Shown here: in pieces, positions 20,694-29,647 of the stretch
How positions within the stretch are numbered: the stretch's first letter is position 1
Layout of the letters: every line of letters starts with the position of its first letter
Made by a program: the position numbers and the translations under genes
The notes under the pieces: generated by a model
The model's input: the letters and a program-made list of their open reading frames with translations, nothing else
Databases searched by the model: none
What the model was told of the DNA's origin: nothing
Source: Lachnospiraceae bacterium
GTDB taxonomy: Bacteria > Bacillota > Clostridia > Lachnospirales > Lachnospiraceae
DNA: 64,000 bases
Direction: 5' to 3'
Assembly (NCBI GenBank): GCA_017618195.1
Contig: JAFZUW010000005.1
Coordinates: 1 to 64,000 of the forward strand

Positions 20694-21107
20694 CTACAGC
20701 TCCGCACGGATCTTTGCGGCAAGCTCCGCAGCTTCGCCGTCCGCGTAGCTGCCCTGCGGCCATACGGGAAGGATTCCGTCTCCCTCAAAACGGGGAACGA
20801 CGTGAACGTGCAGGTGGAATACGGTCTGCCCGGCCGCGGTCCCGTTGTTCTGCAGAATGTTGATGCCGTCACAGCCGGTCGTCTTCTTAACGGCAGCGGC
20901 AACCTTCTTCACTACGGGCATGAGCTTTTCGGCAACGTTCTCGGGAAGTGAGAAGAGATTGTCGGCATGCTCCTTCGGAAGGATGATCACGTGTCCCTTA
21001 TGTGCGGGAGCGATATCCAGAATGGCGCGGAACAGGTCGTCCTCATATACGGTTGCGGACGGAATGATACCGTTCGCGATCTTACAGAAAATACAATTAT
21101 CGTTCAT
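20694..21107 (-). CDS. HIT-family nucleotide-binding protein
   Basis: 137 residues. N-terminal zinc-type CIFCKIANGIIPS, central KGHVIILPKEHADN, and the histidine triad in FHLHVHVVPRF with the catalytic middle His. HIT hydrolases cleave nucleoside phosphoramidates or adenylates; the exact substrate cannot be assigned. Start ATG has GGAGGTATTTTTC upstream. Transcribed leftward, divergent from the large gene at 21375. Confidence 0.92.
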   Translation of the reverse strand: MNDNCIFCKIANGIIPSATVYEDDLFRAILDIAPAHKGHVIILPKEHADNLFSLPENVAEKLMPVVKKVAAAVKKTTGCDGINILQNNGTAAGQTVFHLHVHVVPRFEGDGILPVWPQGSYADGEAAELAAKIRAEL

Positions 21108-21163
21108 GAAAAATACCTCCTTGATCGGATGTTCCGCCGCAGCGCGGCAGATTCTTCGCGTCC

Positions 21164-21172
21164 ATTGTATCA
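21164..21172 (-). promoter_or_regulatory. Extended -10 promoter of the HIT gene
   Basis: Leftward TGATACAAT is an extended -10 (TGnTACAAT) about 57 bp upstream of the HIT start. No good -35 is visible, as expected for extended -10 promoters. Confidence 0.45.
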
Positions 21173-21177
21173 CAGTT

Positions 21178-21244
21178 TTTTCAAAATCGGAACAGTAATC
21201 TTAGGCGGAAGCGAACAGCTTTTCAAAAACGGAACCGTAATCTT
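21178..21244. repeat. Two 25-bp direct repeats with 42-bp period between divergent genes
   Basis: Copies at 21178-21202 and 21220-21244 differ at 2 of 25 positions (core CGGAACnGTAATCTT). The 42-bp period equals four helical turns, so both copies face the same side of the DNA. They lie between the HIT promoter and the promoter at 21300. A regulator-binding pair is possible; the remnant of a small duplication is the alternative. Confidence 0.6.
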
Positions 21245-21299
21245 CAGCGGGCCCGGAACCTCTTTTCCCGAATGTAAACCCGCATTCTTCAGGAAAGAA

Positions 21300-21328
21300 T
21301 TGCATAAGACGGCCAAAAAAGGTATAAT
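21300..21328 (+). promoter_or_regulatory. Sigma-A promoter of the 21375-25849 operon
   Basis: TTGCAT (21300-21305), a 17-bp spacer, then a perfect TATAAT (21323-21328), 46 bp before the start codon. Confidence 0.85.
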
Positions 21329-21374
21329 ATACTCGGCTTCGTCTGCAAAGGCGGAACGGATTTGAGAGGAACTT

Positions 21375-23945
21375 ATGAAACTTCGTTATTTCAGATATCG
21401 TACATTGATCATTCTCGGGGTCTTTATCATATCGTTCGCGATATTTTACGGGACCCTCGGAAATCATGTTCATACAAATGAATTCTACACGGTAAGGTCG
21501 ATGGATGCGACCTTGCCTGTGATCTCTTTTTATACGCAGGACGCGGAGATCAACCGCACGCTCGGATACACGTTTATCCCGATTGAGGCCAAGGTGCGTA
21601 CGAGTATTACGCCCGTATCGGGAACAACGAAAACATTTGCCGTGCGGATCGATGAGAAAGAGAGCAACGTCCGTAAGATGAACTGTACGGTCATGGAAGT
21701 CGCGACCGGAACGGTGCTTGACAGCATTGACCTGATGTCTTTAAAGCGGGAGAGCGACGGAAGGCTTTCGGGACAGTTTTTCTTAACGGCCAACTATGCT
21801 TCCAATACCGAATACACGCTCCGCATCACGCTTACGACCGGTGAAGGAAAGAACGTGTATTATTACACGCGTCTGTTCATGCCGACATACGGAAATCTGA
21901 AGCGGGAAGTGACGTTCCTCGAAGATTTCCATGACACGATCTTAAATGATGAGCGCCGTACCGAAGTCGAGAAATACCTCGAGACCGAGGAGAGCTACAC
22001 CGGTGCGGATTTCAGCCGTATCACGCACCGTGACGACGTTCTTTCGGTCGGATACGGTCAGATGGAACCCAAGGAGATCGAGGACTTCGTTCCGCGCATC
22101 GTGGAGTACACGACTTCCTTTGTCGCCGCCGAGAAGAATTTTTATATTCAGGCATATTCGAACGACGGTCTTGAGACCTATGAGTGCGTGGAGCATTACC
22201 GTTTCCAGACCGCGGCCAAGACGAACTACCTCTATTCGTTTGAACGTAAGATGGAGGTTGTCTTCGAACCGACCTTCTTCAACATGAACCAGGGCCAGAT
22301 GAAGCTCGGCATCACCGGCGAGCAGACGCTGAACGCGCAGATCAGCGATAACAACAAGTACCTCGTATTTGTCCGCGACGGCGACCTTTGGGAATATGAC
22401 ATGAAGGAAAATGTGATGTACCCGCTCTTCTCCTTTGACCGCGAGGGAGGAGACCGCGAGCGTTATCACAACAAGGAGCACGACTATAAAATCCTCAGTG
22501 TGGATGACAGCGGAAACGTGGATTTCGTATTTTACGGATACATTATCCGGGGCGAATACGAAGGCCGTGTCGGCATCCTGTTCTACCGCTATTATGCGGA
22601 GGAGAAGCGTGTCGAGGAATTGATGTTCGCGCCCGTAACCGTGCCGTATGACATCCTCAAGGAGGATTTCGGCGGCGTGTGCTACATGAACCATTTCGAC
22701 GAGTTTTATTTTACGCTGTACGGAACGCTTTACCAGTACCGTACGCTTTTGCATGACAGCACAATCCTTGCCGATCCGCTCGAGAGACCTTACTACCAGT
22801 ACGGAAGCATTCTCGTGTATCAGGAAAAGCCCGGCGAGGACAATACCAGGATCGTGTTCTTCGATATGGAGACCAACACCGCGACCTACAAGGATGCGGC
22901 CGAGGGCGACCGGATTCTGTTCCTCGGATCGATCGACGGCGATCTGATTTACGGCGACGTGCATGCGGACGACGTGACGTTCAAAGATAACGGGCAGGCA
23001 CATCTGCCGATGTACCGGATCCGGATCGAGACGACCGAAGGCGAGGAAGTCAAGGAATACCACCGTGAGCGCGAGGATGAGTACCTGCTGGATGCATCAA
23101 TCGAGAACAACGGTATCGCCATCAACATTAACCGCAAAACGGGCATCGTGTCGGGTATTCGGGAGGATGGAACCGCTTACTCGCACGCGACTTACGAAGA
23201 CATCGGAACATACAACATCTTAAAGAGCAGCAAGACGCAGAAGGAACGCATCACGCTCAGCACCAAATACGCCGAGCCGATGCGCCGGGAGTATTACCTG
23301 AACCTTCCGACGTCGTTTAACTTAAAGAAGGTGCCGGCCGGAGGCGAGATTACGCTGACGCAGGGAAGCGGACGTACGCCCGTGCGTCTCGGGGAGCGAA
23401 CAAGAGCGACTTACTATGTGCAGGCGTTCGGACACGTGATCATGATGTCCGACAATCTTGCCGAGTGCGTATCGAAGGCAAATGCGAACTACGGCGGCGT
23501 TTTGGATGAAAAAGGACAGATGGTATGGCTTCGAGGAAGACGTGCCAATACGATCAAGCTGCGTAACGTGACGCCGACCTATTCAAACGACGTTGTCTCC
23601 GAGCGCGAGGCGATCCTGCAGATGTTCTTAAGCTACAAGGGAGCGGTCAGGACCGCGTCGCAGTGCGACCTGAACGCAAAGGGTATGCTTACCTGGATCG
23701 ATGAGAACATTCCGGGTACGGCGGTCGATCTGACCGGTATTACCATGATGGAAGCGCTCTCATTTTCCTCGGACGGACACCTCGTGGCGACCGTATTCCA
23801 GGGCGAATGGATGGTGATCACGGCCTATACGGCGAACCTGGTGTACGCGATCGTACCGGCCGAAGGAAGAACGAAGACGATTTCTCTCAGCAGAATGCGG
23901 AACGAGCTTGATAACCGCGGACTGTTTTACACTTATATCGATTAG
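21375..23945 (+). CDS. Large exported propeller-like protein with peptidase-C39-like C-terminus (unknown function)
   Basis: 856 residues. One N-terminal membrane helix (about 9-28), then a long extracytoplasmic beta-rich region with repeated blade-like segments (DGDLWEYDMKENVMYPLFSF, TRIVFFDMETNTATY, DGDLIYGDVHADDV), suggesting a degenerate propeller at about 320-600. The last 130 residues (EREAILQMFLSYKGA, then GTAVDLTGITMMEALS and LVYAIVPA) resemble in layout a C39-like or transglutaminase-fold domain. I cannot see a confident Cys-His pair, so activity is uncertain. Leads an operon with deoB and a HAD phosphatase (33 bp and 50 bp gaps) although no functional link is obvious. Confidence 0.7.
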   Translation: MKLRYFRYRTLIILGVFIISFAIFYGTLGNHVHTNEFYTVRSMDATLPVISFYTQDAEINRTLGYTFIPIEAKVRTSITPVSGTTKTFAVRIDEKESNVRKMNCTVMEVATGTVLDSIDLMSLKRESDGRLSGQFFLTANYASNTEYTLRITLTTGEGKNVYYYTRLFMPTYGNLKREVTFLEDFHDTILNDERRTEVEKYLETEESYTGADFSRITHRDDVLSVGYGQMEPKEIEDFVPRIVEYTTSFVAAEKNFYIQAYSNDGLETYECVEHYRFQTAAKTNYLYSFERKMEVVFEPTFFNMNQGQMKLGITGEQTLNAQISDNNKYLVFVRDGDLWEYDMKENVMYPLFSFDREGGDRERYHNKEHDYKILSVDDSGNVDFVFYGYIIRGEYEGRVGILFYRYYAEEKRVEELMFAPVTVPYDILKEDFGGVCYMNHFDEFYFTLYGTLYQYRTLLHDSTILADPLERPYYQYGSILVYQEKPGEDNTRIVFFDMETNTATYKDAAEGDRILFLGSIDGDLIYGDVHADDVTFKDNGQAHLPMYRIRIETTEGEEVKEYHREREDEYLLDASIENNGIAININRKTGIVSGIREDGTAYSHATYEDIGTYNILKSSKTQKERITLSTKYAEPMRREYYLNLPTSFNLKKVPAGGEITLTQGSGRTPVRLGERTRATYYVQAFGHVIMMSDNLAECVSKANANYGGVLDEKGQMVWLRGRRANTIKLRNVTPTYSNDVVSEREAILQMFLSYKGAVRTASQCDLNAKGMLTWIDENIPGTAVDLTGITMMEALSFSSDGHLVATVFQGEWMVITAYTANLVYAIVPAEGRTKTISLSRMRNELDNRGLFYTYID

Positions 23946-23978
23946 GACCGGAGATTCCGGACCGGAAAAGGAGAGGGT

Positions 23979-25160
23979 ATGAAAAGAGTATTTCTGATCG
24001 TATTGGACAGCTGCGGCGTTGGGGAACTGCCGGATGCGGCCGACTTCGGCGACGTAGGAAGCTTTACCCTTCGGAGCGCGGCGAAAGACAAAGGATTTTC
24101 CATGCCGAACATGGAAAAACTCGGACTGTTTCATATCGACGGCGTACGTGACGTCGTGAACGGCAGCGGACTCGGCAAAGCCCGCCGCAAGACGTTCAGG
24201 GGATCGGTATGTAAGCTTGCGGAGAGATCGCTCGGTAAGGACACGACGACCGGACACTGGGAAATCGGCGGAGTCGTCAGCAGATACCCGATGCCGACGT
24301 TCCCGGACGGTTTTCCGAAGGAACTGATCGATGAACTGTCAAAAAGAACCGGACGCGGAATCCTCTGCAATAAGCCGTATTCGGGCACGGACGTAATCCG
24401 CGACTACGGAAAGCAGCAGCTTGAAACAGGGGATCTGATCGTATATACTTCCGCGGACAGCGTGCTGCAGATTGCGGCGCATGACGCGCTTATCCCGACG
24501 GAACAGCTGTATGAGTACTGTAAGATCGCAAGAGAGATCTGTCAGGGACCATGGGGCGTAGGGCGTATCATTGCCCGCCCGTTTACGGGCGAGTGGCCGT
24601 ACACGCGGACCCCGCTCCGACACGATTTCTCGCTTGTTCCGCCGCCGACCATGCTGAACGTTTTGAGCGAAGCCGGTTATGCGGTTCATTCGGTCGGAAA
24701 GATCATCGACATCTTCGCGGAAAGCGGAATCACGGAATATGTACGTACGCAGAACAATGCGGAAGGAATCGAGAGAACGATCGAAGAACTCGATAAGGAT
24801 TTCGAGGGTCTCTGTTTTACGAACCTCGTGGATTTCGATATGCAGTACGGGCACCGTAACGACGTGCCGGGCTATGCCGCGGCGCTGTCCTATTTCGACA
24901 GCCGGCTGCCTGAGATTCTAGGGAAAATGCGTGACGAAGACATTCTTATGGTGACCGCCGACCACGGCTGCGATCCGGCGACGCCTTCGACCGACCATTC
25001 GAGAGAATACATTCCGCTTGTGGCATTCGGAAAGCCCGTTGCCGCGAACCGCAATTTCGGAACGCGCGAATGCTTTTCCGATATCGCGCAGACAATCCTT
25101 TCGTATTTCGGCGTAAGCAATACGTTAGAGGGAACCGCAATCGAAGGTCTCGTAAAATAG
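23979..25160 (+). CDS. deoB: Phosphopentomutase
   Basis: 393 residues, alkaline-phosphatase superfamily. It moves phosphate between C1 and C5 of ribose or deoxyribose in nucleoside salvage. N-terminal metal motif FLIVLDSCGVGELPDA, TTGHWEIGG, the second metal set in DMQYGHRND, and DHGCDPATPSTDHSREYIPL. RBS AAAGGAGAGG. It fits functionally with rpiB elsewhere in the window. Located between the large exported protein and a HAD phosphatase in one operon. Confidence 0.96.
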   Translation: MKRVFLIVLDSCGVGELPDAADFGDVGSFTLRSAAKDKGFSMPNMEKLGLFHIDGVRDVVNGSGLGKARRKTFRGSVCKLAERSLGKDTTTGHWEIGGVVSRYPMPTFPDGFPKELIDELSKRTGRGILCNKPYSGTDVIRDYGKQQLETGDLIVYTSADSVLQIAAHDALIPTEQLYEYCKIAREICQGPWGVGRIIARPFTGEWPYTRTPLRHDFSLVPPPTMLNVLSEAGYAVHSVGKIIDIFAESGITEYVRTQNNAEGIERTIEELDKDFEGLCFTNLVDFDMQYGHRNDVPGYAAALSYFDSRLPEILGKMRDEDILMVTADHGCDPATPSTDHSREYIPLVAFGKPVAANRNFGTRECFSDIAQTILSYFGVSNTLEGTAIEGLVK

Positions 25161-25210
25161 ATAACGAAGAAAACGGAGCCTCCCCGAGTCGGGAGGACGG
25201 AACGGAACAC

Positions 25211-25849
25211 ATGATAAAAGCAGTACTGTTTGATATGGACGGAACGCTGATCGACACCGAGCGGTATTTCCGGGTATTCTGGCCGAAAGCGATGGCGGAA
25301 TTCGGATTTACGATGAGTGACGAGCAGGCGCTTCAGATGAGAAGCTTAGGCAGGCCTTTCGCCCCGGCAAAGCTAAAAGAGTGGTTCGGAGAAACGGTCG
25401 ATTATCCGACGATCCGTGCTCGCCGGACCAAGATGATGGAAGCGGAGTTCGCGAAGGACGGACTGCAGCTGAAAGCGGGTGCCGAGGAGATTTTAGAGGA
25501 ACTTCAAAGAAGAGGCATACCCGCATATGTCGTAACCGCGTCGCCGATTGAGCGGACCGAGCGGTATCTCACGCAGGTCGGGATACGGAAGTATTTTCCG
25601 AGGATCATCAGCGCGACCGAAGTGAAGCAGGGGAAGCCCGCTCCCGACGTGTACGAATACGCCTGCAGGGAGATCGGGCTCGAACCTTCCGAGTGTGCCG
25701 CGGTTGAGGATTCCCCGAACGGCGTGCTGTCCGCGTACCGCGCAGGCTGCAAAGTCATCATGGTGCCGGACCAGTCCGATGCCGAAGAGATGAGAGAGTA
25801 CCTGTACGCAGTCGCGCCGACGCTTAAGGAAATCGGAGAATTACTGTAA
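25211..25849 (+). CDS. HAD-superfamily hydrolase, beta-phosphoglucomutase-like
   Basis: 212 residues. Motif I DMDGTLIDTE with both catalytic aspartates, motif II VVTASP, motif III Lys in QGKPAPDVYEYA, motif IV VEDSPNGVLSAYRAGC. A helical cap lies at about 15-85. It dephosphorylates, or mutates, a small sugar phosphate; the substrate is not assignable. Neighbour deoB suggests a pentose or deoxyribose phosphate. ATG after GGGAGGACGG. Confidence 0.88.
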   Translation: MIKAVLFDMDGTLIDTERYFRVFWPKAMAEFGFTMSDEQALQMRSLGRPFAPAKLKEWFGETVDYPTIRARRTKMMEAEFAKDGLQLKAGAEEILEELQRRGIPAYVVTASPIERTERYLTQVGIRKYFPRIISATEVKQGKPAPDVYEYACREIGLEPSECAAVEDSPNGVLSAYRAGCKVIMVPDQSDAEEMREYLYAVAPTLKEIGELL

Positions 25850-25936
25850 GTCCTTTGCAAAGCCGGACTGAGGACCGGTCAGCCTGCGAGCACAGATATG
25901 GTTTCGAAACAGACAACATAAGCTGAAAAAGGAAAG

Positions 25937-25968
25937 CACCCTGCAGAATGACTCTGCAGGGTGTTTTT
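25937..25968 (+). terminator. Intrinsic terminator after the HAD gene
   Basis: CACCCTGCAGA (25937-25947) pairs perfectly with TCTGCAGGGTG (25953-25963); TTTTTAT follows. Leftward it is also followed by a T-rich stretch, so it may serve the DUF4097 operon as well. Confidence 0.88.
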
Positions 25969-25988
25969 ATGGAAACAGTCGATAACGT

Positions 25989-26951
25989 CTACTTGATGCT
26001 GAGCTTGATGTTTCCGGTATCGGTTTCGATACTGCAGCGGCCGCCGGTGAGTGTCTGCGGAATTTCAATCTTTCCGGTATCGCTCTTAGCATAGAAGATC
26101 TTCTCGGAAAGAAGCGTGCCTTTTACGCTTCCTGTGTCGGTCTTTACGCTGATCTCGCCGGCATCCGAACCGTTAAAGCTTACATTGCCGGTGCTTCTCT
26201 TAATCTTGAGAAGTCCGCTCACGATCACATTTTCCATCGAGATGTTGCCGGTGCTGCCGGTCGAATCGATGCTGTCGCAGGAGACGTTTTTCAGAACCGA
26301 TTTACCGGTGCTAACCTTCATGGTCAAAGCTCCCGTCTTAACATCCGTAAGGTTCATCTTACCGGTTGTGGTGGTAAGTTTCATAGCAGCAGCCGACATA
26401 TCCTTTAAGGAGAAGTCACCGGTGGAGAGACTGATCTCAAGCGTTCCGGTTACGGCAGCGGAGCATTCGACATCGCCGGTGGTTGCCTTGATGCTGATGC
26501 TTCCGAATGTGAAATCTTTCGGGATTACGATGTCTCCGGTATGCTCCCTTACGGTCAGTTTTTTGTATTCCGGCTCCGGCAGAAATACCGTAATCTTCGG
26601 CGTCGTCGTAGTGAACAGCGCAATCTTTTCATACCATTCGCGGTTATCCTTATAGGTGATGCTCAGTGTACCGTCCTTGACGGTAACGATATGCTTTTCC
26701 TTCTGCGACTCGTAGCATTCCACTTTGCATTGATTGCCGGATGTCTCGGCAAATGTGATGTCCGCGGTGTCGGTATTAAACGAGATTTCCGTGATGTTAT
26801 CCGTAAACTCGTGTGTGTTGGTTTCGAATTTCCGGCCGTCAAGCGTGGAGAAGTTCCAGTGTTTCATGCCGAGTGCGACAACGACAAGGCCGATGCCGAC
26901 CGCAACGAGAACGGCCGATATGGTTAATAAAACTCTCGTAGAGGTTTTCAT
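25989..26951 (-). CDS. DUF4097-type beta-strand repeat protein, membrane anchored
   Basis: 320 residues. One N-terminal membrane helix (about 8-29), then a repetitive beta-solenoid-like domain made of short units with TGD/TGN/TGK turns (KATTGDVECSA, SLSTGDFSLKD, TTTTGKMNLTD, VSTGKSVLKN, GSTGNISMEN, KTDTGSVKG, ETDTGNIKL). This is the DUF4097 (adhesin-like) pattern. It is the last gene of a padR-DUF1700-DUF4097 operon, a recurrent Firmicute arrangement linked with envelope responses, and overlaps the DUF1700 gene by 4 nt. Confidence 0.85.
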   Translation of the reverse strand: MKTSTRVLLTISAVLVAVGIGLVVVALGMKHWNFSTLDGRKFETNTHEFTDNITEISFNTDTADITFAETSGNQCKVECYESQKEKHIVTVKDGTLSITYKDNREWYEKIALFTTTTPKITVFLPEPEYKKLTVREHTGDIVIPKDFTFGSISIKATTGDVECSAAVTGTLEISLSTGDFSLKDMSAAAMKLTTTTGKMNLTDVKTGALTMKVSTGKSVLKNVSCDSIDSTGSTGNISMENVIVSGLLKIKRSTGNVSFNGSDAGEISVKTDTGSVKGTLLSEKIFYAKSDTGKIEIPQTLTGGRCSIETDTGNIKLSIK

Positions 26952-27550
26952 TCCGTGCGCTCCTTTCTGATAAACATGGCCTTAATGCCTGCGGCGATCT
27001 TCTTCGTAAGGAATACCGAGAATCTCGTGTATGCCTTGCAGACGAAGTAAAATGCGATCGCGAATCCGAGGCTCATAACGGCAAATCCGATTTGCGCGAT
27101 GCCGGTCGAGACATTGCCTTTTAAGATCATGATCGATCCGATAAAGCTTCCGCCGAGAGCGACGGCGATAAAGGCTGCTTCTATTGCCCAGACGGATACG
27201 ACGAGCGACCAGATGACTGCGTAAATGCTGATCACGATCGCGAAGAACGCGATCAGAAGCGAAAGCCAGATCGGAGAACCGAGTGCCAGAAGCACGATCT
27301 CCCAGGCGCGCAGACGCCGCTTCGGCTTAACGCGCTCACACATGAGTTTCGGCAGCGGAATCTCCGCAATCGTCTGCGCGACAATCTCATCGACGTCGCC
27401 GACTCCGGCAACGGCTTCTTCTTCGCTCAGGCCGTCTTCCATACGGTCCGAGATCATTTCATTGTAGAAATTCAGACGTTCGTCTATATCTTCCTGCGGA
27501 AGTCCGGCAAGTCCCTGCTGCAGCCGGACGAGAAATTCCGTTTTATTCAT
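26948..27550 (-). CDS. DUF1700 family membrane protein
   Basis: 200 residues. N-terminal cytoplasmic helical domain with the family pattern KTEFLVRLQQGLAGLPQEDI and ERLNFYNEMISDRMEDG, then four hydrophobic segments (about 76-170) and a basic tail. DUF1700 proteins occur with PadR regulators and are thought to be envelope-associated; the biochemistry is unknown. ATG at 27550 follows AAGGAGGATCACGGAA. It overlaps the padR gene by 8 nt and the DUF4097 gene by 4 nt, so expression is coupled. Confidence 0.85.
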   Translation of the reverse strand: MNKTEFLVRLQQGLAGLPQEDIDERLNFYNEMISDRMEDGLSEEEAVAGVGDVDEIVAQTIAEIPLPKLMCERVKPKRRLRAWEIVLLALGSPIWLSLLIAFFAIVISIYAVIWSLVVSVWAIEAAFIAVALGGSFIGSIMILKGNVSTGIAQIGFAVMSLGFAIAFYFVCKAYTRFSVFLTKKIAAGIKAMFIRKERTE

Positions 27551-27863
27551 TTCCGTGATCCTCCTTGGTAACAAACTGATAGATCGACATAATCTCTTTC
27601 CATTCCTCCTTGAACTCTTCAATACGCCGCAATCCCACATCGGTTATGTGGTAATATTTCCGGAGCCTGCCGCCGTGTTCCGCGCTTCGAACCGTAAGCA
27701 TATCTGCCATTTCCAACCGCTTTAAAATGGTATATAAGGTTGACTCGGAGAGTTCAATATAAGGACTCATATCTTTGATAATCTTATAACCGTAGGAGTC
27801 TTCGTCTTTGATCGCGGCGAGTACGCACACATCGAGAAGACCTCGTTTTAACTGGATGTCCAT
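27543..27863 (-). CDS. PadR-family transcriptional regulator
   Basis: 106 residues, the short PadR-s2 type. A winged helix (about 5-75) with the typical GLLDVCVLAAIKDEDSYGY, LSESTLYTILKRLE and GGRLRKYYHITDVG segments, and a short C-terminal dimerisation helix. It represses target genes until a ligand or stress relieves it. It is the first gene of its operon, and a near-perfect 23-bp inverted repeat overlaps the promoter -10, so autorepression is likely. Start follows GAAAGGAGG. Confidence 0.92.
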   Translation of the reverse strand: MDIQLKRGLLDVCVLAAIKDEDSYGYKIIKDMSPYIELSESTLYTILKRLEMADMLTVRSAEHGGRLRKYYHITDVGLRRIEEFKEEWKEIMSIYQFVTKEDHGNE

Positions 27864-27882
27864 GCGATACCTCCTTTCATGG

Positions 27883-27916
27883 AATACATCGTAACACGAA
27901 GTATTGCAGATGTCAA
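27883..27916 (-). promoter_or_regulatory. padR operon promoter with overlapping operator
   Basis: Leftward TTGACA (27911-27916), a 17-bp spacer, then TACGAT (27888-27893). An inverted repeat at 27883-27905 reads AATACTTCGT-GTT-ACGATGTATT on the minus strand, with 9 of 10 arm positions matching. It covers the -10, as expected for a PadR operator. Confidence 0.75.
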
Positions 27917-28120
27917 CATCGATTTTTCGGAAAATGTCACATTTTCCTCCGCAACCCGTCCGAAAAAGCCTTTTCGCCGCCGGAGCGGTTGACGGTCGCC
28001 TTTTCCGCGAATATACTTGTAATAAGGGCATTCCGCGGGAATCCGCATGCCCGCGGACGGGGGAGTCCGGGCGCTTCCCGGAGGACAACAAAACAAAATA
28101 AAAGTTTTTTCAAAAACAAA

Positions 28121-28138
28121 TGAACCTTTTCGCGGTTC
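28121..28138 (+). promoter_or_regulatory. Candidate control element upstream of the ECF sigma operon
   Basis: TGAACCTTTT resembles an ECF -35 (TGAAAC-like), and GAACC-N7-GGTTC forms an inverted repeat (28122-28138), about 45 bp upstream of the sigma gene. The -10 is unclear: TATATAAG follows at about 28146. Weak evidence; autoregulation is only inferred. Confidence 0.3.
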
Positions 28139-28180
28139 GTGACAATATATAAGTGAAAGCAGCAAAGAGGGGACCCCAAC

Positions 28181-28717
28181 ATGACCAAGAATGAACTGGA
28201 ACAGCTGATTGAATTGCACGGGAACGATATCTATCGTTTCTGTTATCATTTGACCGGCTGCCGGGACGATGCGGACGACCTGTATCAGGATACGCTCTGC
28301 AAAGTTTATGAAATCGGAAAACGGATTAAAAAGACGGAAGACGGTCCGCTGCTTGAGAAGGAACGGAACTATTGCCTTGGGATCGCCGTCCGGCTGTATA
28401 AAAATTCTTACCGCAAAAAGACAAAACAGGCGGAAGAATCTCTGGATGACGAACTTAAGAAATTCAGTGAAGAACCCGTTTCGGAACTGAGGACAGAGGA
28501 AATCGTAGAAAAAAAGGAAATGCAACTGAAGGTCAGAAACAGTATCCGGCTCCTTCCGCTGAAACAGAGAACGGTAATATACTTGTTCTATTATGCGGAA
28601 CTGTCGATCAAAGACATAAGCGCTCTTTTGCGGATCCCGTCCGGCACGGTGAAAAGCAGATTGAATAAGGCGAAGAGCAGTTTAAAGAATGAATTGGAGG
28701 AAATCTGGTATGAATAA
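28181..28717 (+). CDS. ECF-type RNA polymerase sigma factor
   Basis: 178 residues. Region 2 at about 10-75 (GNDIYRFCYHLTGCRDDADDLYQDT, given in part, with the DADDLYQD promoter-melting helix). Region 4 at about 120-170 (LPLKQRTVIYLFYYAELSIKD, SALLRIPSGTVKSRLNKAK) with a helix-turn-helix. It overlaps by 8 nt with a membrane protein likely to be its anti-sigma factor, and heads a run of six co-directional genes ending in an ABC transporter. It is probably held at the membrane until an envelope signal arrives. Confidence 0.9.
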   Translation: MTKNELEQLIELHGNDIYRFCYHLTGCRDDADDLYQDTLCKVYEIGKRIKKTEDGPLLEKERNYCLGIAVRLYKNSYRKKTKQAEESLDDELKKFSEEPVSELRTEEIVEKKEMQLKVRNSIRLLPLKQRTVIYLFYYAELSIKDISALLRIPSGTVKSRLNKAKSSLKNELEEIWYE

Positions 28718-29612
28718 CAGAGAAGATGAGTTTATTCGTGAAGCTTTAAAACTGGATATTACCGTATCGGATGGATTAAACAGCAGAATACTGCGGGCGG
28801 TTGACCGGAAGAAACGCAGCAGCGCGTTTATGCGGACGGCTGTGACGGCAGCGGTATGTTTCCTGATCTTCCTCGGAATGGGAGCGATTGTAAAGGCTAC
28901 CTCGGGAGTGTCGATTACCGAACTCATGAAAGAAAAAATCGAAAACTGGTCCTATGTTTATGAAAACGGAAGCGATGTGAAACGGGAAATCGTACGAGAG
29001 GACGGTGAGGTGTTTGAGGAAATAACGTTTGTCAAAGAGAAAGTGGTTGTCAGACACGCTATTTCGGATGAGGAAACGAATTACTGGCTGTACCTTAAGG
29101 TGACGGACGCGAAAGGCTACAATTATTTTATCGAATTGGATGCGGCAGTCGATAAAACGGCGCCGCTTCGAGATCTGTATTATACGATCCGCGGAGGTTT
29201 CCGCAGTTTGCTTGAGTATCATCACGGGGCAAATGAGAAACGCCAGATACTGGAAGGCTTGCGTGAGGCAGCGGAACACACGCAAATGACGGTTGTGAGA
29301 AACGCATTGCTGGATCTCGCTTCCGATTATGAAAACGACCGCAGGATTTATTATGAATATCTGCCCGGAAAATACTGGGGAGTCGGCGGAGAGGTGATCT
29401 ATTTTGAGGATTTATCGGATCTTCCGACGGGAGATTCATACATCATTATCGATCCGGTCAACGACAAGCAGCTGCCATTTATCTGCTCCGTACATATCGA
29501 AGACGGCAGACAGATCGTATTATTCACTACAGCGGAAGTTTATAGCGAAGAGAACTTAAAGGAGGCAGAGGAAAGCGGTTTGCCGGTTTATGATTTAAGA
29601 AGAGACAAATAA
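28710..29612 (+). CDS. Probable anti-sigma factor, single-pass membrane protein
   Basis: 300 residues. A 35-residue cytoplasmic N-terminus ends in a basic patch (DRKKRSS), then one membrane helix (about 39-61) and a 235-residue extracytoplasmic domain with no family I recognise. It lacks a zinc HxxxCxxC motif. The call rests on the 8-nt overlap with the sigma gene and the topology. RBS GGAGG lies inside the sigma gene. The ectodomain may sense the signal. Confidence 0.65.
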   Translation: MNNREDEFIREALKLDITVSDGLNSRILRAVDRKKRSSAFMRTAVTAAVCFLIFLGMGAIVKATSGVSITELMKEKIENWSYVYENGSDVKREIVREDGEVFEEITFVKEKVVVRHAISDEETNYWLYLKVTDAKGYNYFIELDAAVDKTAPLRDLYYTIRGGFRSLLEYHHGANEKRQILEGLREAAEHTQMTVVRNALLDLASDYENDRRIYYEYLPGKYWGVGGEVIYFEDLSDLPTGDSYIIIDPVNDKQLPFICSVHIEDGRQIVLFTTAEVYSEENLKEAEESGLPVYDLRRDK

Positions 29613-29647
29613 AGCAGCCGCGTGAAGCGGACAGAAGGGGGGAGTTT

